A stretch of 64,000 nucleotides of DNA, taken from assembly GCA_023667345.1 (NCBI GenBank), contig JAMPAF010000005.1, forward strand, positions 1-64,000. Direction: 5' to 3'. Below the pieces are notes generated by a model. It did not search any database. It was not told the DNA's origin and was given only the letters and a program-made list of their open reading frames with translations. This document shows, in pieces, positions 9,871 to 19,800 of this stretch. How positions within the stretch are numbered: the first letter of the stretch is position 1; the number at the start of each line of letters is the position of its first letter. Origin of the DNA: Clostridiales bacterium. Its GTDB lineage: Bacteria > Bacillota > Clostridia > Christensenellales > Borkfalkiaceae. The translations under genes and the position numbers were made by a program.

Positions 9871-12800
9871 CGTCTGTCACCTCGCGCTCCAAAACGCCGC
9901 TCATCTTCAAAGTCACACTCTCGCGCGTCGTATTGTTATCTTCCCCGCCGATATCGAGCACTATCACATAGTCGCCCGCCGCGGCAATTTCGTAGCTGCC
10001 CGCAAGCACGGAAATACCCCCCGTCGTACCCACGCTATCATCGGGCACGATTTCGCCGTTTAAATAAACGGTAACCGACCGGATATGCGCATTTGCCGTC
10101 CAGCTTACGGTGTCGCCCACGCGGACGGCGGTATCGTAGTCGTCGTAAGTTATTCTGTTTATATAAAAATCCGCCGTGCCCTTTGCCGCCCGAACGGTAA
10201 AGTTGAGCGTGTTGTTTGTAAGCTGATAGTTGGTTAAAATATATTCGGATGCGATGCTGAAATCGTACTCGCCCGCATTCAGGTAAACAAAGCTTTCGGT
10301 AAGGTACTGCTCATCGCCCGCAACGAGGTTCTGCACCGTGTATGTAACGATATGTTCCCCGCCGTCGTAAACGGGGTTCGCGGGGGAATTCCACACAACC
10401 GTCGCCGCGCGCTTTGCAACCGTGTACTGCCTTGTTACCGTGTCGGGTAGTTTATAGTTATCCGCGTCCGCTCCGCCTATCGCCGTGACCGTCGCCGTGT
10501 AGGTGTCCGCCGTCACGCCGTTGCCGCCGCTGACCGTCAAAGTCACGCTATCGTTCCCGACTCTGTTGCCTACCGTAGCGGAAACGCCCTTCGCCGTGCC
10601 GTCGTAGGTTAAATTTGCGGGCACGTTCCAGTTAATGGTTACGGTGCGTTGAGTTACCGTCAGTTCACCGTACGTTACGGTGACCGCGTAGTCGTTAGTA
10701 TTCAAGCTGTCGCACCTTACGCCCTCCGCAAAGGTGCCGACCTTGTATTCGGCGTCGCCCAAGGCGGGCACGGTGGTAATTACGGGGTTGGCTTTCATAA
10801 CCGACTCGTCGTCGCCCGACGCGAAGTCGGCGGTGTTGTAAGTTATCTTTGCGCTGACCGAATTTGTGCCGTAAACGACGGTTGCGTCGCCCACGACCGC
10901 GGTCATAGGTTTGGGCGAAATGCCGAATTGCCGCGTGGGGTTGGTAACTGTATAGTTGGTGTCCGCAATACTCGCCGTCGCGGTGTAATTTCCCGCGTGC
11001 ATTTTTCCGCCGCTTACATTTACCGTGAGTGCGCCGTCCGCCGTCACGCCGTTTGCGGTAGCCGCGGGGCACTGCGTAGAGCCGTTATAAATCAAGCCCT
11101 CATAATCAGTCCAGCTAACCTCTACGGGGCGGGGCGCTATCGTAACGCTTGCCGTTCTGTTGCGAATATCGTAATTTTTAAGCGTAAGCAAGTCGACGGG
11201 AACCGTATAGTTATAGGTATCGGCGTTCTTTATTCTGCTTAAACCCGAAAGCACGGGCGTATAGCTGTCGCCCTCGACTAATTGGTCTTGGTCGTAGCTG
11301 ACCGATACGTCTTTAAACGTGCCGTCGTACACTGCGTTTTGCGGCAAATCCCAGATTAAATCCAACCGTTTGGGGTTTATCGTAAGGTTTATATCGGCTG
11401 TCGCAAACTCTGTAAGCGAGGTTGTTTCGCCGCCGTCCAACGTGACTAAAAGGCTGTATTTGCCCGCATATTCCGTCGCCTTGGGGCGGGTTAAGCTTAT
11501 GCTATCCGTCGTCCAGCGTGCTGTGTATTCGTCCCCGAAAGTCCAACTGTAAACGGGGGTAACGCCCTCCGCCTCTATCTCTGTCTGCGCCGAAATCTCA
11601 ATGTCGTCGCCGTAGGTTATCGTGTTGTTTTGCGCATTTGTACCCACGGTAAGCACGGGCTTTTTAAGCTCCCACCGCGCGCTCAGCGTAATGCCGTCGT
11701 CCAGAACCTTTGTTAAGTCGGTGAAATATCTGCCGTCCTGCGTCAAACCGTTTTTGTAGTAGAGCCATCTGCACGTAAAGCCCTTGCGCGGCGTCAAGCC
11801 GTTCAAAAACTCTTCCGCCGTTTTCATTGTAAGGTACTTGTACTGCGACTTGTCTCCGTTTACCGTGTCGTAGCACAGCTCGGGCTGTTTATCGTGCATA
11901 TCGTACTTTTTGTCGTTGCCTTCGTCCACGTTTATGCGGTAAACCTTTTCGAATTTAACGAAAGCAACCGTGCTTTTTGTAACGCCGTTAAACACGCTGC
12001 CGTCCCCGCCCGCGATATCGGTGAATATATAGCCGCCGTTATTGTACGCCCACTCGTAGTTGTCGCCCGAGCCGTCCTCGCGGTGGGCAATGTAGTCGTA
12101 CCCCGCGGTATAGCTTGCCGCGTCGAAAGCGCTTAAATCGCCCACGTACACGGGAATGAAGTTGCCGCTCACCGTATCGAAGTCCGCTGCGTCATAATTG
12201 AACGCCACATATCCCTCGTTCTCCGCCAAATTTGCGGGCAAAGTCGCGTTGGCGAGCGCGAGCGCGTTTGCCCTTACGGTGCCGCTGTGCTCCACGCCCG
12301 TCGAATAAAAGATATTCCTTAAATAATTGACGCCGTCCTTGTCCGTCTTGACGGTGAGGTTTGAAAAATCGCAGGTTGAATTAAGACTGTTGACGCCCGT
12401 GATTTCGAGCTGCTTATTTATGACCACTTCGGAGATATTCGGGCGGGTGAAAAGCTGACAGTGCAAAGCCGTTACGGGCTTGCCGTTGAACGTTTCGGGT
12501 ATTACCACCTTGCCGCTTCTGCCCGAAAGCACGTCGACGGCGGCGTATGTACCCGCAGCCTTGTTGTAGGAATAGACTATGGTGCGTCTGCCCGTGCCCT
12601 GACCGAAAAAGCCGTCCGCAAACATATAGCCCGCGTATATAACCGAGCCTATGACAAACAGCGCGGCGAACCCGAGCGCGAACCACATCTTTCTGATAAC
12701 GCGCGAGGCATACAGCGCGCACACGACCGCGCACACCATATTGAACGCGTGAATACACGACCAAAGTATCAGTGCGCCGTCGGTTAAAACCGTGCCCTCG

Positions 12801-13108
12801 CCGCCCAGAATTATGGAAAGACCTATCGAGAAGCCCACCGCATAGAGCACGATATAGCTAAGCCACACGGTAATTGAATACTTAAAGCGGAAATCGGTAA
12901 AAAACAGACTTACCGCAAAGTAAAATAAATCGAAGATAAGCAAAATTACGGGGCACGCGAGATATTCGCCCCCTTCGCCGCCCGCCGCGAGCATTGCGAT
13001 TATAATTATATCCACTACCGCCGCGCTCGCCGCGCAGAGCAAAAGCAGCCATTTGTTTCTGCCCCACCCCTTTGCGCCGTATGCGGTTGCCGCCGAATTG
13101 TTTTTCAT
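9860..13108 (-). CDS. Five-TM membrane protein with large MBG/Ig-like ectodomain
   Basis: 1082 aa. Five hydrophobic segments lie at about 19-41, 51-72, 76-101, 112-134 and 142-163. The remaining 900 residues should be outside the membrane. They begin with a leucine-rich-repeat-like stretch (VVIPETFNGKPVTALH, 201-216). An InlB/Flg_new-like repeat follows (GFTCRWLYYKNG...GITLSARW, about 443-479), then an Ig-like domain (about 490-580), then four or five MBG-type repeats. Each MBG repeat is introduced by a P-x-x-V-x-W...YDG/YNG pattern (for example NAVYDG, GLIYNG, NLTYDG, NPVYDG). Such repeats are typical of Gram-positive surface proteins. Finding one inside an operon of cytosolic ATPases is unusual and suggests that the system senses or acts at the envelope. 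Start: ATG with AGGG upstream, 1 nt after the zinc-ribbon gene. Confidence 0.85.
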   Translation of the reverse strand: MKNNSAATAYGAKGWGRNKWLLLLCAASAAVVDIIIIAMLAAGGEGGEYLACPVILLIFDLFYFAVSLFFTDFRFKYSITVWLSYIVLYAVGFSIGLSIILGGEGTVLTDGALILWSCIHAFNMVCAVVCALYASRVIRKMWFALGFAALFVIGSVIYAGYMFADGFFGQGTGRRTIVYSYNKAAGTYAAVDVLSGRSGKVVIPETFNGKPVTALHCQLFTRPNISEVVINKQLEITGVNSLNSTCDFSNLTVKTDKDGVNYLRNIFYSTGVEHSGTVRANALALANATLPANLAENEGYVAFNYDAADFDTVSGNFIPVYVGDLSAFDAASYTAGYDYIAHREDGSGDNYEWAYNNGGYIFTDIAGGDGSVFNGVTKSTVAFVKFEKVYRINVDEGNDKKYDMHDKQPELCYDTVNGDKSQYKYLTMKTAEEFLNGLTPRKGFTCRWLYYKNGLTQDGRYFTDLTKVLDDGITLSARWELKKPVLTVGTNAQNNTITYGDDIEISAQTEIEAEGVTPVYSWTFGDEYTARWTTDSISLTRPKATEYAGKYSLLVTLDGGETTSLTEFATADINLTINPKRLDLIWDLPQNAVYDGTFKDVSVSYDQDQLVEGDSYTPVLSGLSRIKNADTYNYTVPVDLLTLKNYDIRNRTASVTIAPRPVEVSWTDYEGLIYNGSTQCPAATANGVTADGALTVNVSGGKMHAGNYTATASIADTNYTVTNPTRQFGISPKPMTAVVGDATVVYGTNSVSAKITYNTADFASGDDESVMKANPVITTVPALGDAEYKVGTFAEGVRCDSLNTNDYAVTVTYGELTVTQRTVTINWNVPANLTYDGTAKGVSATVGNRVGNDSVTLTVSGGNGVTADTYTATVTAIGGADADNYKLPDTVTRQYTVAKRAATVVWNSPANPVYDGGEHIVTYTVQNLVAGDEQYLTESFVYLNAGEYDFSIASEYILTNYQLTNNTLNFTVRAAKGTADFYINRITYDDYDTAVRVGDTVSWTANAHIRSVTVYLNGEIVPDDSVGTTGGISVLAGSYEIAAAGDYVIVLDIGGEDNNTTRESVTLKMSGVLEREVTDDEN

Positions 13109-13109
13109 A

Positions 13110-14810
13110 TTAATTTACCCTGACCGGTTGTTTAATAAAGCCCTTATCCTCAGAAAGGTCGGACTTTTTTATTATGTAAGTATCGCCGCCGAGCGCGAAC
13201 ACCAGCGCGGTGTCGTCCTCTACGCAATACTTGTTGTCGAAAAGGTGTTTGAGCCTTACCGAGTGCGAAAAGGCATTCTTATATTTAGAATACAGCCTTT
13301 TAGCTTGCTCGCTCTCCGCCGCGCCGAGATTTTCTATCCCCGCGCACAGCTTGCACTGCCCGCCCGTGAGCGCGTCCTTTAAAAAGGCTCTGCCGCACCG
13401 CTTGCACTCGCCCGCGTTTTCCTTTAACGCCATGGCGAGTCTGTCGTGCACGAAGGTCATTTTGCCCGTTAAATAGCGCACGGGCAACTCGCCCGAATAG
13501 TCGGTGTATACCACTTCGGGATAGGGGCAATCGGCGCACTTCGCCTCGCCGTCGACGGCGATAGTCTGACTTTTGCACACGCACGCCGAGCACTTTTTGC
13601 CGAGCCGCGCATTGCTGCAACTCACCGATAAAAGGTGCTTTGCAAACTCGCCGTATTTGTTTATTTCCGCCAACGCCTCGTCGTTTACGCCGAGGTCGTC
13701 CGCGCCGTAGTCGAGAGTAACGTTTACTCTGCGACTAAGACCGTCGTCGTCCGTCACCGTGTAGGTTATAACGTTAGAGGTAATCAGATTGCCCCCTCCG
13801 CAGTTTACGCAGCGCAGGGTTATACTGCCGCCGAAGCCTATTACCGCCTGCAAATAAACTCTGCCGCCGAAAGCCACCTCGTAATAATCGTTGAGCCACT
13901 CCACATGTGAAATGCCGAGCACTTGCACCGAATTACACGTGACCGCCGCCGCATTTGCGTGCGCGCGCGAGGCGAGGTGTTTATATGTCTTTAAGTCGTA
14001 ATTGTCCTCGAACTCCTTCGTTTCGGGGTTTAAAACCTGCCTTGTGCTGAAACACAGACTTTCCTTGAAGCCGACGGCGAATTTGCCGTTTACAAGCTCC
14101 CGCACGGCGTTTACGGTTACGTTGTTTATGTTCGCCGCCTCGTCGTCGGAAAGGCGGACGGGGTCGGTATTGTCGGGCGCTTCTTCGAGACGCGCGTTAA
14201 TCTGCGCCGCCTCGGACGCGGCGAGCGGGGATATGCCGTCGGACGTGCGGCGGAAGAATATCTTGCACATAACCACGTAGTGCGACTGCCCCGTGCCCGA
14301 AAGCTCCAACTTGACGGAAGCGCCGTAAATATCTTCCGAGCCCTTGTTTATATCGTTGCCCTTTATGACCTGCGCGTCGCCCCTTTTAAAGAAGCGGCGG
14401 ATGATTTTATTCAGGTTCGCCTCAACCTGCTTTGCGTCGGTATTGCCCGAGCCGTCGCACCGCTTGTATTCTATGATTGAAAATGCGCTGTGAAAGTCGC
14501 TTGCAACCTTGTATATTAGCTGCTTCCACTCGGAAGTGCCGTCGTCGAAAGCCATGCCGCGGCGGACGGGCGCAAACCAACTCGCCCCGTCCTTATTTAT
14601 AGTCACCGCCGCGGAGCCCGCCGACAGCTCCGCGCTCTCGTCGTACACGTACTCCGCGTTATCGGTACAGATGACGTAAGCGCCGTCCATACCCTTTTCC
14701 ACGCGTGCGCCCGCGCTGTCGAGATAGCCCGAGCGCAGAATTTTAACCATATTGGCGTACGTTTCTCTGTATTCGCCGCCTATTATTACCTTTTTTCTTC
14801 CTTCGGGCAT
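13110..14810 (-). CDS. Zinc-ribbon/Cys-cluster protein, unknown function
   Basis: 566 aa and not recognised. The N-terminal 300 residues form a mixed alpha/beta domain without a known motif. Paired cysteines follow: C334-x2-C337, C407-x2-C410-x-C412, C425-x2-C428, C469-x2-C472 and C486-x2-C489. These should form two or three zinc ribbons. The short KCADCP motif at 424-429 recurs in the tail of the helicase encoded just upstream (868-873), so the two proteins may share a type of zinc module. The C-terminal 50 residues form a small strand-rich domain (ALVFALGGDTYIIKK). There are no TM segments. The ATG is preceded by GAGGA and lies 3 nt from the helicase stop. Probably a nucleic-acid- or partner-binding subunit for the helicase (inference). 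Confidence 0.75.
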   Translation of the reverse strand: MPEGRKKVIIGGEYRETYANMVKILRSGYLDSAGARVEKGMDGAYVICTDNAEYVYDESAELSAGSAAVTINKDGASWFAPVRRGMAFDDGTSEWKQLIYKVASDFHSAFSIIEYKRCDGSGNTDAKQVEANLNKIIRRFFKRGDAQVIKGNDINKGSEDIYGASVKLELSGTGQSHYVVMCKIFFRRTSDGISPLAASEAAQINARLEEAPDNTDPVRLSDDEAANINNVTVNAVRELVNGKFAVGFKESLCFSTRQVLNPETKEFEDNYDLKTYKHLASRAHANAAAVTCNSVQVLGISHVEWLNDYYEVAFGGRVYLQAVIGFGGSITLRCVNCGGGNLITSNVITYTVTDDDGLSRRVNVTLDYGADDLGVNDEALAEINKYGEFAKHLLSVSCSNARLGKKCSACVCKSQTIAVDGEAKCADCPYPEVVYTDYSGELPVRYLTGKMTFVHDRLAMALKENAGECKRCGRAFLKDALTGGQCKLCAGIENLGAAESEQAKRLYSKYKNAFSHSVRLKHLFDNKYCVEDDTALVFALGGDTYIIKKSDLSEDKGFIKQPVRVN

Positions 14811-14813
14811 AGT

Positions 14814-17783
14814 TTAGTCCTCTCTACCGCTTCTGTCCATTGCGAGTATTTCCTGAATTTCGGCAACCTTTTCCGACTCGCCCGACAGTATTTCGCAGAA
14901 ATTGTCGTCGTCTCTTTTGTGGGAATAGGTCCACAACCCCTTGATAAACGCCGCGAAAGTGCGCGCGAGTATGGGGCGGATTTTGCCGTCGCGCCGCTCC
15001 GCCTCGCAGCGGGGGCAATCGGCTTCCCACGCGCCGTTGAATTTTAAGATGTGAGGGCGGCAGAGCGTTAAGCGGGCGCGCTTTCTTTCCGAGCAGGTAA
15101 CGCAGGGTTTAACCGCCTCGACGAACAGCCCCACTCTGCACTTTTCGGGGCACTTATCTTTCAGGGGGCAATCGGCGCACTTTTCCATTAAATCCTGGTC
15201 GCCTATGTTGCCGTTTTCCCTGTACGCGGCGAGCGCGGGGCACTTTTCGAGCATGCCCCCCTTTTCGAACCGCGGGCAGTGGCTCATCGCGCATATCTTG
15301 CGGCAGTAGACGTCTCTGTCGTCCTCTCTGCCCGTACTGCACATACTGCTGCCCGAATCGTAGACGCATTTGTAACCCTCGGTTTCCATCGAGCGCGAGA
15401 AGGTGGTCTTGCACGTTCCGCACTGAAAATCGTGCACATTCATTTCGCGCATTACGGTATACCCGCCCGCGCCGTTGCGGCACGCGTCGGTGTCGCGGCA
15501 TTTCAACGCCTCGTCGTCCGTCTCCTTAAAGCGGTTGTAATCTTCCTGCGTGAACAGCTTAACCTTTTTGCAGTTTTTACAGCGCACGGTGACCATGTGC
15601 TCGTTGTTACTGCCAGAAATTATTGTCGCGTCGCCCGAGTTGCTCGTCATCAAGCCTATTCGGGTAAAGTACGCCAAAACGTACCCCTCCAATGCGTTCA
15701 TATCGGCAAGCGAGTAAATGCTCACGTCGTTTTCCTGCTTTATTCTGAACACGCGCCCTATGCGCTGGTCCATCGAGAGCGGGTCGGGCGTTATCTGAAA
15801 GTTTATGATAACGTTGCACGATTGCAGATTTGCGCCCTCGGTGAGCGACGCGGAATTTACGATTAAAATCGCGTCGTCTTTCTGGTTGAACTTCTTTTCG
15901 AGGGCGTCGCCCGTAAAATCTATAATCTCGTCCGCGTCCAAAATTCTGTCTGCAAATTCGGGCAGTTTTTTAAGCTCCGCCGCAAACTTATCGGCAAGGC
16001 ATAAATTTACGTCCCCGCGCGAGTACGCGTAGCCGTAGTCCGCCTTTAAAGCTCTGTCGCGCTCGCCGTCGTAATCGAAGAACACCAAAACGCGCTGACC
16101 CTTGTGCTTTTTTAAAATTTCGACCGTCTTTTCGAACTTGTTTTTAAAGCTCTCCTCGCTTGCCGCAACTGGCATAACGAAGTTTTTTATGTCGTATCTG
16201 CCCGTGTAGTCGGTGAGCGCCAAAAACTGACTGCGGTAATATTCCTCCGACTTGTTGCGGTAACCGCAAGCCTCGTCGCAGCCGCCCTCCGCCTTTATAA
16301 GCGCGCTCAAAAAGTAATATTCCGCCTGATATTCGGAATAGCTGTTGTCGTACCTTCTGCCCGTGCACGCCGCAAGGAACGCCGCAACCGAGCACTTTGT
16401 GCCGTCCGCCGCGATAACCGCCCCGTCGGTATCGAGCGCGCCGCAATCTACGGTTATCTTTTTGTCCATAACGGTGAGCGCAACTTTGCCCCTGTATTCT
16501 GCTACGGGGTAGAAATAGTAGTTGGTTATAATCTTTTTCTTGTTCTGGAAGGTGTTGGGCTGGCGTATCATTATCTGCCGCAATATACCTTCGTGATAGG
16601 CGAGGGCGACGTTTCTTTCGACGCTCTTTTTAACGTCGTAATTTTCTTCCTCGTCCAGAAACTGCCGAACTATCGAGTACTGCTCCCCGCGCGAGAGAGC
16701 GTAGAATTTATCCACCTTTTCGGCGGCGGTTTCGCCCTCTTTTATTTTGCTTACCACAAACTTAGTAAACTGCGAGGGGCACTGCTTTTGCACCTCTTCG
16801 AGCTTTACGCGGTTTATGAATTCCATAACCGTAGTGGCTTTGTGGCATATGTAATTTATATAGCGTTGCTTGCCCCGCCTGTACTGCGGCGAACGCGCCG
16901 TGTCCGCCATATTCCTGCCGAAATCGGAAGGAATTCCGCCCTTGCTGTCGATAAAGTACCAAAGGGGGAACATATTTTCGAGGTTGCCGTCGTGCGGGGT
17001 TGCCGAGAGCAACAGGCAGTATTCCTTATTCGCCGCCTTTTTGCTCTGCATCATAAGCGATAAAAGCTTCATTGCGTTTGCATCGTTGCCCGTCGTATCG
17101 CAAAGGTGGTGCGCCTCGTCGATAACTATAACGTCGAACAAAACGCCCGCAACGTCCGAATCGTCCCACTTTATAAAGTCGCTCCACTTGACGAGAAGGG
17201 GGGATGAAGGGCTCCTTCTGCCCGAGTTGTCGAACGTGAAATCGAGCTTCTTGTCCGAAAGGGTCGCCACCTCTTTTAGCGCGCCCTTGCCGAGCCCGAA
17301 GAACATTTCGAGCGTCTCTTTCCATGCGTCGTAGACCTGTTCGGGCACGACTATCAGCATTGATTTTACCACGCCGCGCACCGCAAGCTCGCTTAAAACC
17401 ACGCACGCTTCGAACGTTTTGCCGCTGCCTACGACGTCGGCGAGCATGCCGAACCCGCGCAGTCTCTTCAAAAAGTCCTGCGCCGCTTTTCTCTGGTGGG
17501 GCTGTATTACCTGCCCGCCCTTGTGCACCGCGGAATCGAACTCTATGCCGTACTCTCCGCCCGCCTTTTTGCGGTACTTTTCCGCCCCAATTTTGAGCGC
17601 GGAAAAGTCGTCGTGGCGGTCAAGCTCCTCCACGGCAGAACTTAAATCCGCCACCTCACGGTTGTAGCGCGCGGGACGGGTGTTGAGTGAGCTTCGGTTG
17701 CTGTCCATATTGAACGCGCTTGCCGGCACCTTCAGCTCGAACTCTTCGATATTTTCGTTTTCGGTATTTTTGCTTTGGCTCAT
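14814..17783 (-). CDS. DEAH (SNF2-like SF2) helicase with long Cys-rich zinc tail
   Basis: 989 aa. SF2 motor motifs: GSGKT at 119-123, DEAH at 222-225, SATP at 260-263, motif V SLTEGANLQ at 646-654, and motif VI QRIGRVFR at 673-680. The QxxR near 94-98 and the long insert between the two RecA lobes (about 300-540) fit SNF2/RapA-like translocases. Residues 735-930 contain more than 20 cysteines, mostly as CxxC pairs (RCKNCKK, QCGTCK, KCADCP, CVTCSERK, CPRCEAE), predicting several zinc-binding modules. The protein should move along or remodel nucleic acid or a nucleoprotein complex. It follows the Hsp70-like gene by 27 nt and the zinc-ribbon protein follows 3 nt later. Tails this rich in cysteine are uncommon in housekeeping RapA-type proteins. 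Confidence 0.88.
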   Translation of the reverse strand: MSQSKNTENENIEEFELKVPASAFNMDSNRSSLNTRPARYNREVADLSSAVEELDRHDDFSALKIGAEKYRKKAGGEYGIEFDSAVHKGGQVIQPHQRKAAQDFLKRLRGFGMLADVVGSGKTFEACVVLSELAVRGVVKSMLIVVPEQVYDAWKETLEMFFGLGKGALKEVATLSDKKLDFTFDNSGRRSPSSPLLVKWSDFIKWDDSDVAGVLFDVIVIDEAHHLCDTTGNDANAMKLLSLMMQSKKAANKEYCLLLSATPHDGNLENMFPLWYFIDSKGGIPSDFGRNMADTARSPQYRRGKQRYINYICHKATTVMEFINRVKLEEVQKQCPSQFTKFVVSKIKEGETAAEKVDKFYALSRGEQYSIVRQFLDEEENYDVKKSVERNVALAYHEGILRQIMIRQPNTFQNKKKIITNYYFYPVAEYRGKVALTVMDKKITVDCGALDTDGAVIAADGTKCSVAAFLAACTGRRYDNSYSEYQAEYYFLSALIKAEGGCDEACGYRNKSEEYYRSQFLALTDYTGRYDIKNFVMPVAASEESFKNKFEKTVEILKKHKGQRVLVFFDYDGERDRALKADYGYAYSRGDVNLCLADKFAAELKKLPEFADRILDADEIIDFTGDALEKKFNQKDDAILIVNSASLTEGANLQSCNVIINFQITPDPLSMDQRIGRVFRIKQENDVSIYSLADMNALEGYVLAYFTRIGLMTSNSGDATIISGSNNEHMVTVRCKNCKKVKLFTQEDYNRFKETDDEALKCRDTDACRNGAGGYTVMREMNVHDFQCGTCKTTFSRSMETEGYKCVYDSGSSMCSTGREDDRDVYCRKICAMSHCPRFEKGGMLEKCPALAAYRENGNIGDQDLMEKCADCPLKDKCPEKCRVGLFVEAVKPCVTCSERKRARLTLCRPHILKFNGAWEADCPRCEAERRDGKIRPILARTFAAFIKGLWTYSHKRDDDNFCEILSGESEKVAEIQEILAMDRSGRED

Positions 17784-17810
17784 TTTGCCTTTCCCTTTTC
17801 GGCTTGATTA

Positions 17811-19766
17811 TCAGCCCGTTTCACCCTCGATGGACTTTATACCCTCGAACCTTACCTCTATATCGCTCTCGCGCACGGTGCCCGTGCCGCCGTCGGTGTA
17901 CCTTACGCGTATTCTGCGGTTGCCCGAGCCGCTCTTTTCGATAAACGGCTTCATAACGCTCGAATCGGGGCTGGTTTTAATTCCCTCGATAACCGAGATG
18001 CGGGGCTCGCAGTCGAGTATTTCTCTGCCGTTATACGTGCACACGAGCCGCGCCCGCGGGCCGCATATGTTTTTGAGCTGAAAGCGCTTCTGCACCCGCT
18101 TCCTCTGCGGCGAGTCGGGCTCGCCTATGCAAAGATATGTAACGCCGTCCGCGGTAAGATAACTCAGCTCCCCCTCGTATTTGCGCTTTTCTATCGTGCT
18201 CTTCGATAATCGCACCGAGAAAATTTCTTCCTTTACCGTACCTTGCAGATTACAGCTTGCATACAGCTTTTCCGACGCGCTTTCGTCGAAGATAAAACCG
18301 CGCCCTACAAGTAAAACGAGTATTTTCTGCCCGCGGTAGCTCATCCATGTGCCGTAGCTGTTGGTAAGCCCCGCGCTTACGTCGTAGTTTTTAAGCGACA
18401 CCACCGCCGCCCCGACCGACGGCGCATAAACCGAGTCCTCGTACGTCTGTATAATCAATCCGTCGCCGTTGTCCATATGGTCCTCGAAGGTGCGCACCAT
18501 TACGTTTTTGCCGCTCTCCTTTACGCCCGCCTTTATATAGCTCAGAAGTCCGCACGTCTCCACAAGCCCGCCGGTTAAAAATATCTTCTTCACCTCGTTG
18601 TTTACAGGCAAATCGAGCTCGGTTAAAACGTAGTCCAAAATACTGCGGGCAATGCCGCTGTTGTCCTCTATTCCTATGCTCCTTTTGAGCTCGGCTTTCG
18701 TAAGCCGCAGTTGAAGATATAAGTCCCTGTGCAGGGATACGGGCACGCCGCCCTTGAAAACTTCTTCCAAACTGGGGATACTCAACAAAAGCTTCGCCTT
18801 TTTAATTTCCTTTAAAAACTGGTACTGCTTTGCCTGCAATCCCTCTTCGAATATATGCCCCTGCTCGCCATATGACGGCGAACCGACCGTTTCGCGGCGG
18901 GATATGGTGCCCTCTATGTAGTCGGCAATCGAAAAATCGACGTCGTTGCCGCCTATGTTTATGGGCTTAGAGTGGTCGGCGGCGGGCTCTACGACCACGT
19001 TGCCGTCGTCGTTTATAAAGCACTTTAAAACGGACAGAGTGTCCTCGCCCATATCGAAAATGAGAATTTCGTCGTCGCTTCTCACCGCGCCGCGCTCTAA
19101 GGCGAACATCGAAAGCGCTCTGCCGCTGTTCATAACCTTGTGCGGCGCCTTGCCGAACGCCGCCTTGACCGAGGCGGACAGCTCCTTTATATACAGTTTG
19201 CCCACCATCGAGGGGTGCACGAGCGAAAGCCGCACCTCGTCGAAATGCTTATTTACCTTTTTTTCGAGCTTGGCTATGCCCGACATAACGATTTTGCGGG
19301 CGTACTCGAAAAACATACGGCACACCTTTTGCGGGGTGTAGCCCTCGGCGGTGAAAGTGCGCTCGTCTCTTATCAGGTCGGGAAAATTGTCGAGGTTTTT
19401 CTGCCTTGTGGGGAAGAAAAATTTGGGGAACCGGTTGCCGTTGTAGAAATAGTTGCCGTTGGGGTAAATCTCTTCGCCGTGCTTTTTGACTATTTTGCCG
19501 TTCGCCATCTGCGGATAGAGAAGTGAAAACAGAGTTTTTATGCGCACAACGTTTATAAAGGGCTTTTCGTCGCCCTTTTCCACGTCGCTGCCGAAAAGCC
19601 AGCCCGCCGACGCGTCGTAGTACGCGATAGCGGGCACAGCCACGTGCCGCACACTCTCTTCTTTTTCGATTTTTCCGTAGACCACGCTCTCCGACTTCGA
19701 AAAAGCGTACGAAAGCTTTAACGTGTCGCACCCGAGGTCTATGCCGATTGACAAAATTTCCGCCAT
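17811..19766 (-). CDS. Hsp70/actin-fold ATPase heading the nine-gene operon
   Basis: 651 aa. The actin/Hsp70 ATPase signature is visible: phosphate-1 loop GIDLGCDT at 8-15, phosphate-2 DMGEDT at 238-243 and adenosine motif LTGG at 397-400. Between them lies an atypical insertion rich in aromatic residues (about 90-150, NGNYFYNGNRFPKFFFP). The C-terminal 160 residues are strand-rich, like a substrate-binding or regulatory domain, but do not match canonical DnaK. The start at 19766 is chosen because the upstream codons, back to 19826, would lie within the promoter at 19798-19826. The protein is clearly distinct from the dnaK gene 2 kb away. It is likely an ATP-driven switch or assembly factor for the downstream proteins. 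DnaJ and GrpE from the neighbouring operon are possible but unproven partners. Confidence 0.87.
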   Translation of the reverse strand: MAEILSIGIDLGCDTLKLSYAFSKSESVVYGKIEKEESVRHVAVPAIAYYDASAGWLFGSDVEKGDEKPFINVVRIKTLFSLLYPQMANGKIVKKHGEEIYPNGNYFYNGNRFPKFFFPTRQKNLDNFPDLIRDERTFTAEGYTPQKVCRMFFEYARKIVMSGIAKLEKKVNKHFDEVRLSLVHPSMVGKLYIKELSASVKAAFGKAPHKVMNSGRALSMFALERGAVRSDDEILIFDMGEDTLSVLKCFINDDGNVVVEPAADHSKPINIGGNDVDFSIADYIEGTISRRETVGSPSYGEQGHIFEEGLQAKQYQFLKEIKKAKLLLSIPSLEEVFKGGVPVSLHRDLYLQLRLTKAELKRSIGIEDNSGIARSILDYVLTELDLPVNNEVKKIFLTGGLVETCGLLSYIKAGVKESGKNVMVRTFEDHMDNGDGLIIQTYEDSVYAPSVGAAVVSLKNYDVSAGLTNSYGTWMSYRGQKILVLLVGRGFIFDESASEKLYASCNLQGTVKEEIFSVRLSKSTIEKRKYEGELSYLTADGVTYLCIGEPDSPQRKRVQKRFQLKNICGPRARLVCTYNGREILDCEPRISVIEGIKTSPDSSVMKPFIEKSGSGNRRIRVRYTDGGTGTVRESDIEVRFEGIKSIEGETG

Positions 19767-19780
19767 AATTTTCTTGTGAT

Positions 19781-19800
19781 AATTATTATATATAATAATT
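19781..19800. promoter_or_regulatory. Perfect 20-bp palindrome at the operon start site (operator candidate)
   Basis: The two halves AATTATTATA and TATAATAATT form an uninterrupted palindrome. It overlaps the downstream edge of the -10 box and the expected transcription start. A repressor bound there would block initiation. No regulator gene is in the operon, so the binding protein is unknown. Being all A/T, it could alternatively just ease melting. Confidence 0.5.
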
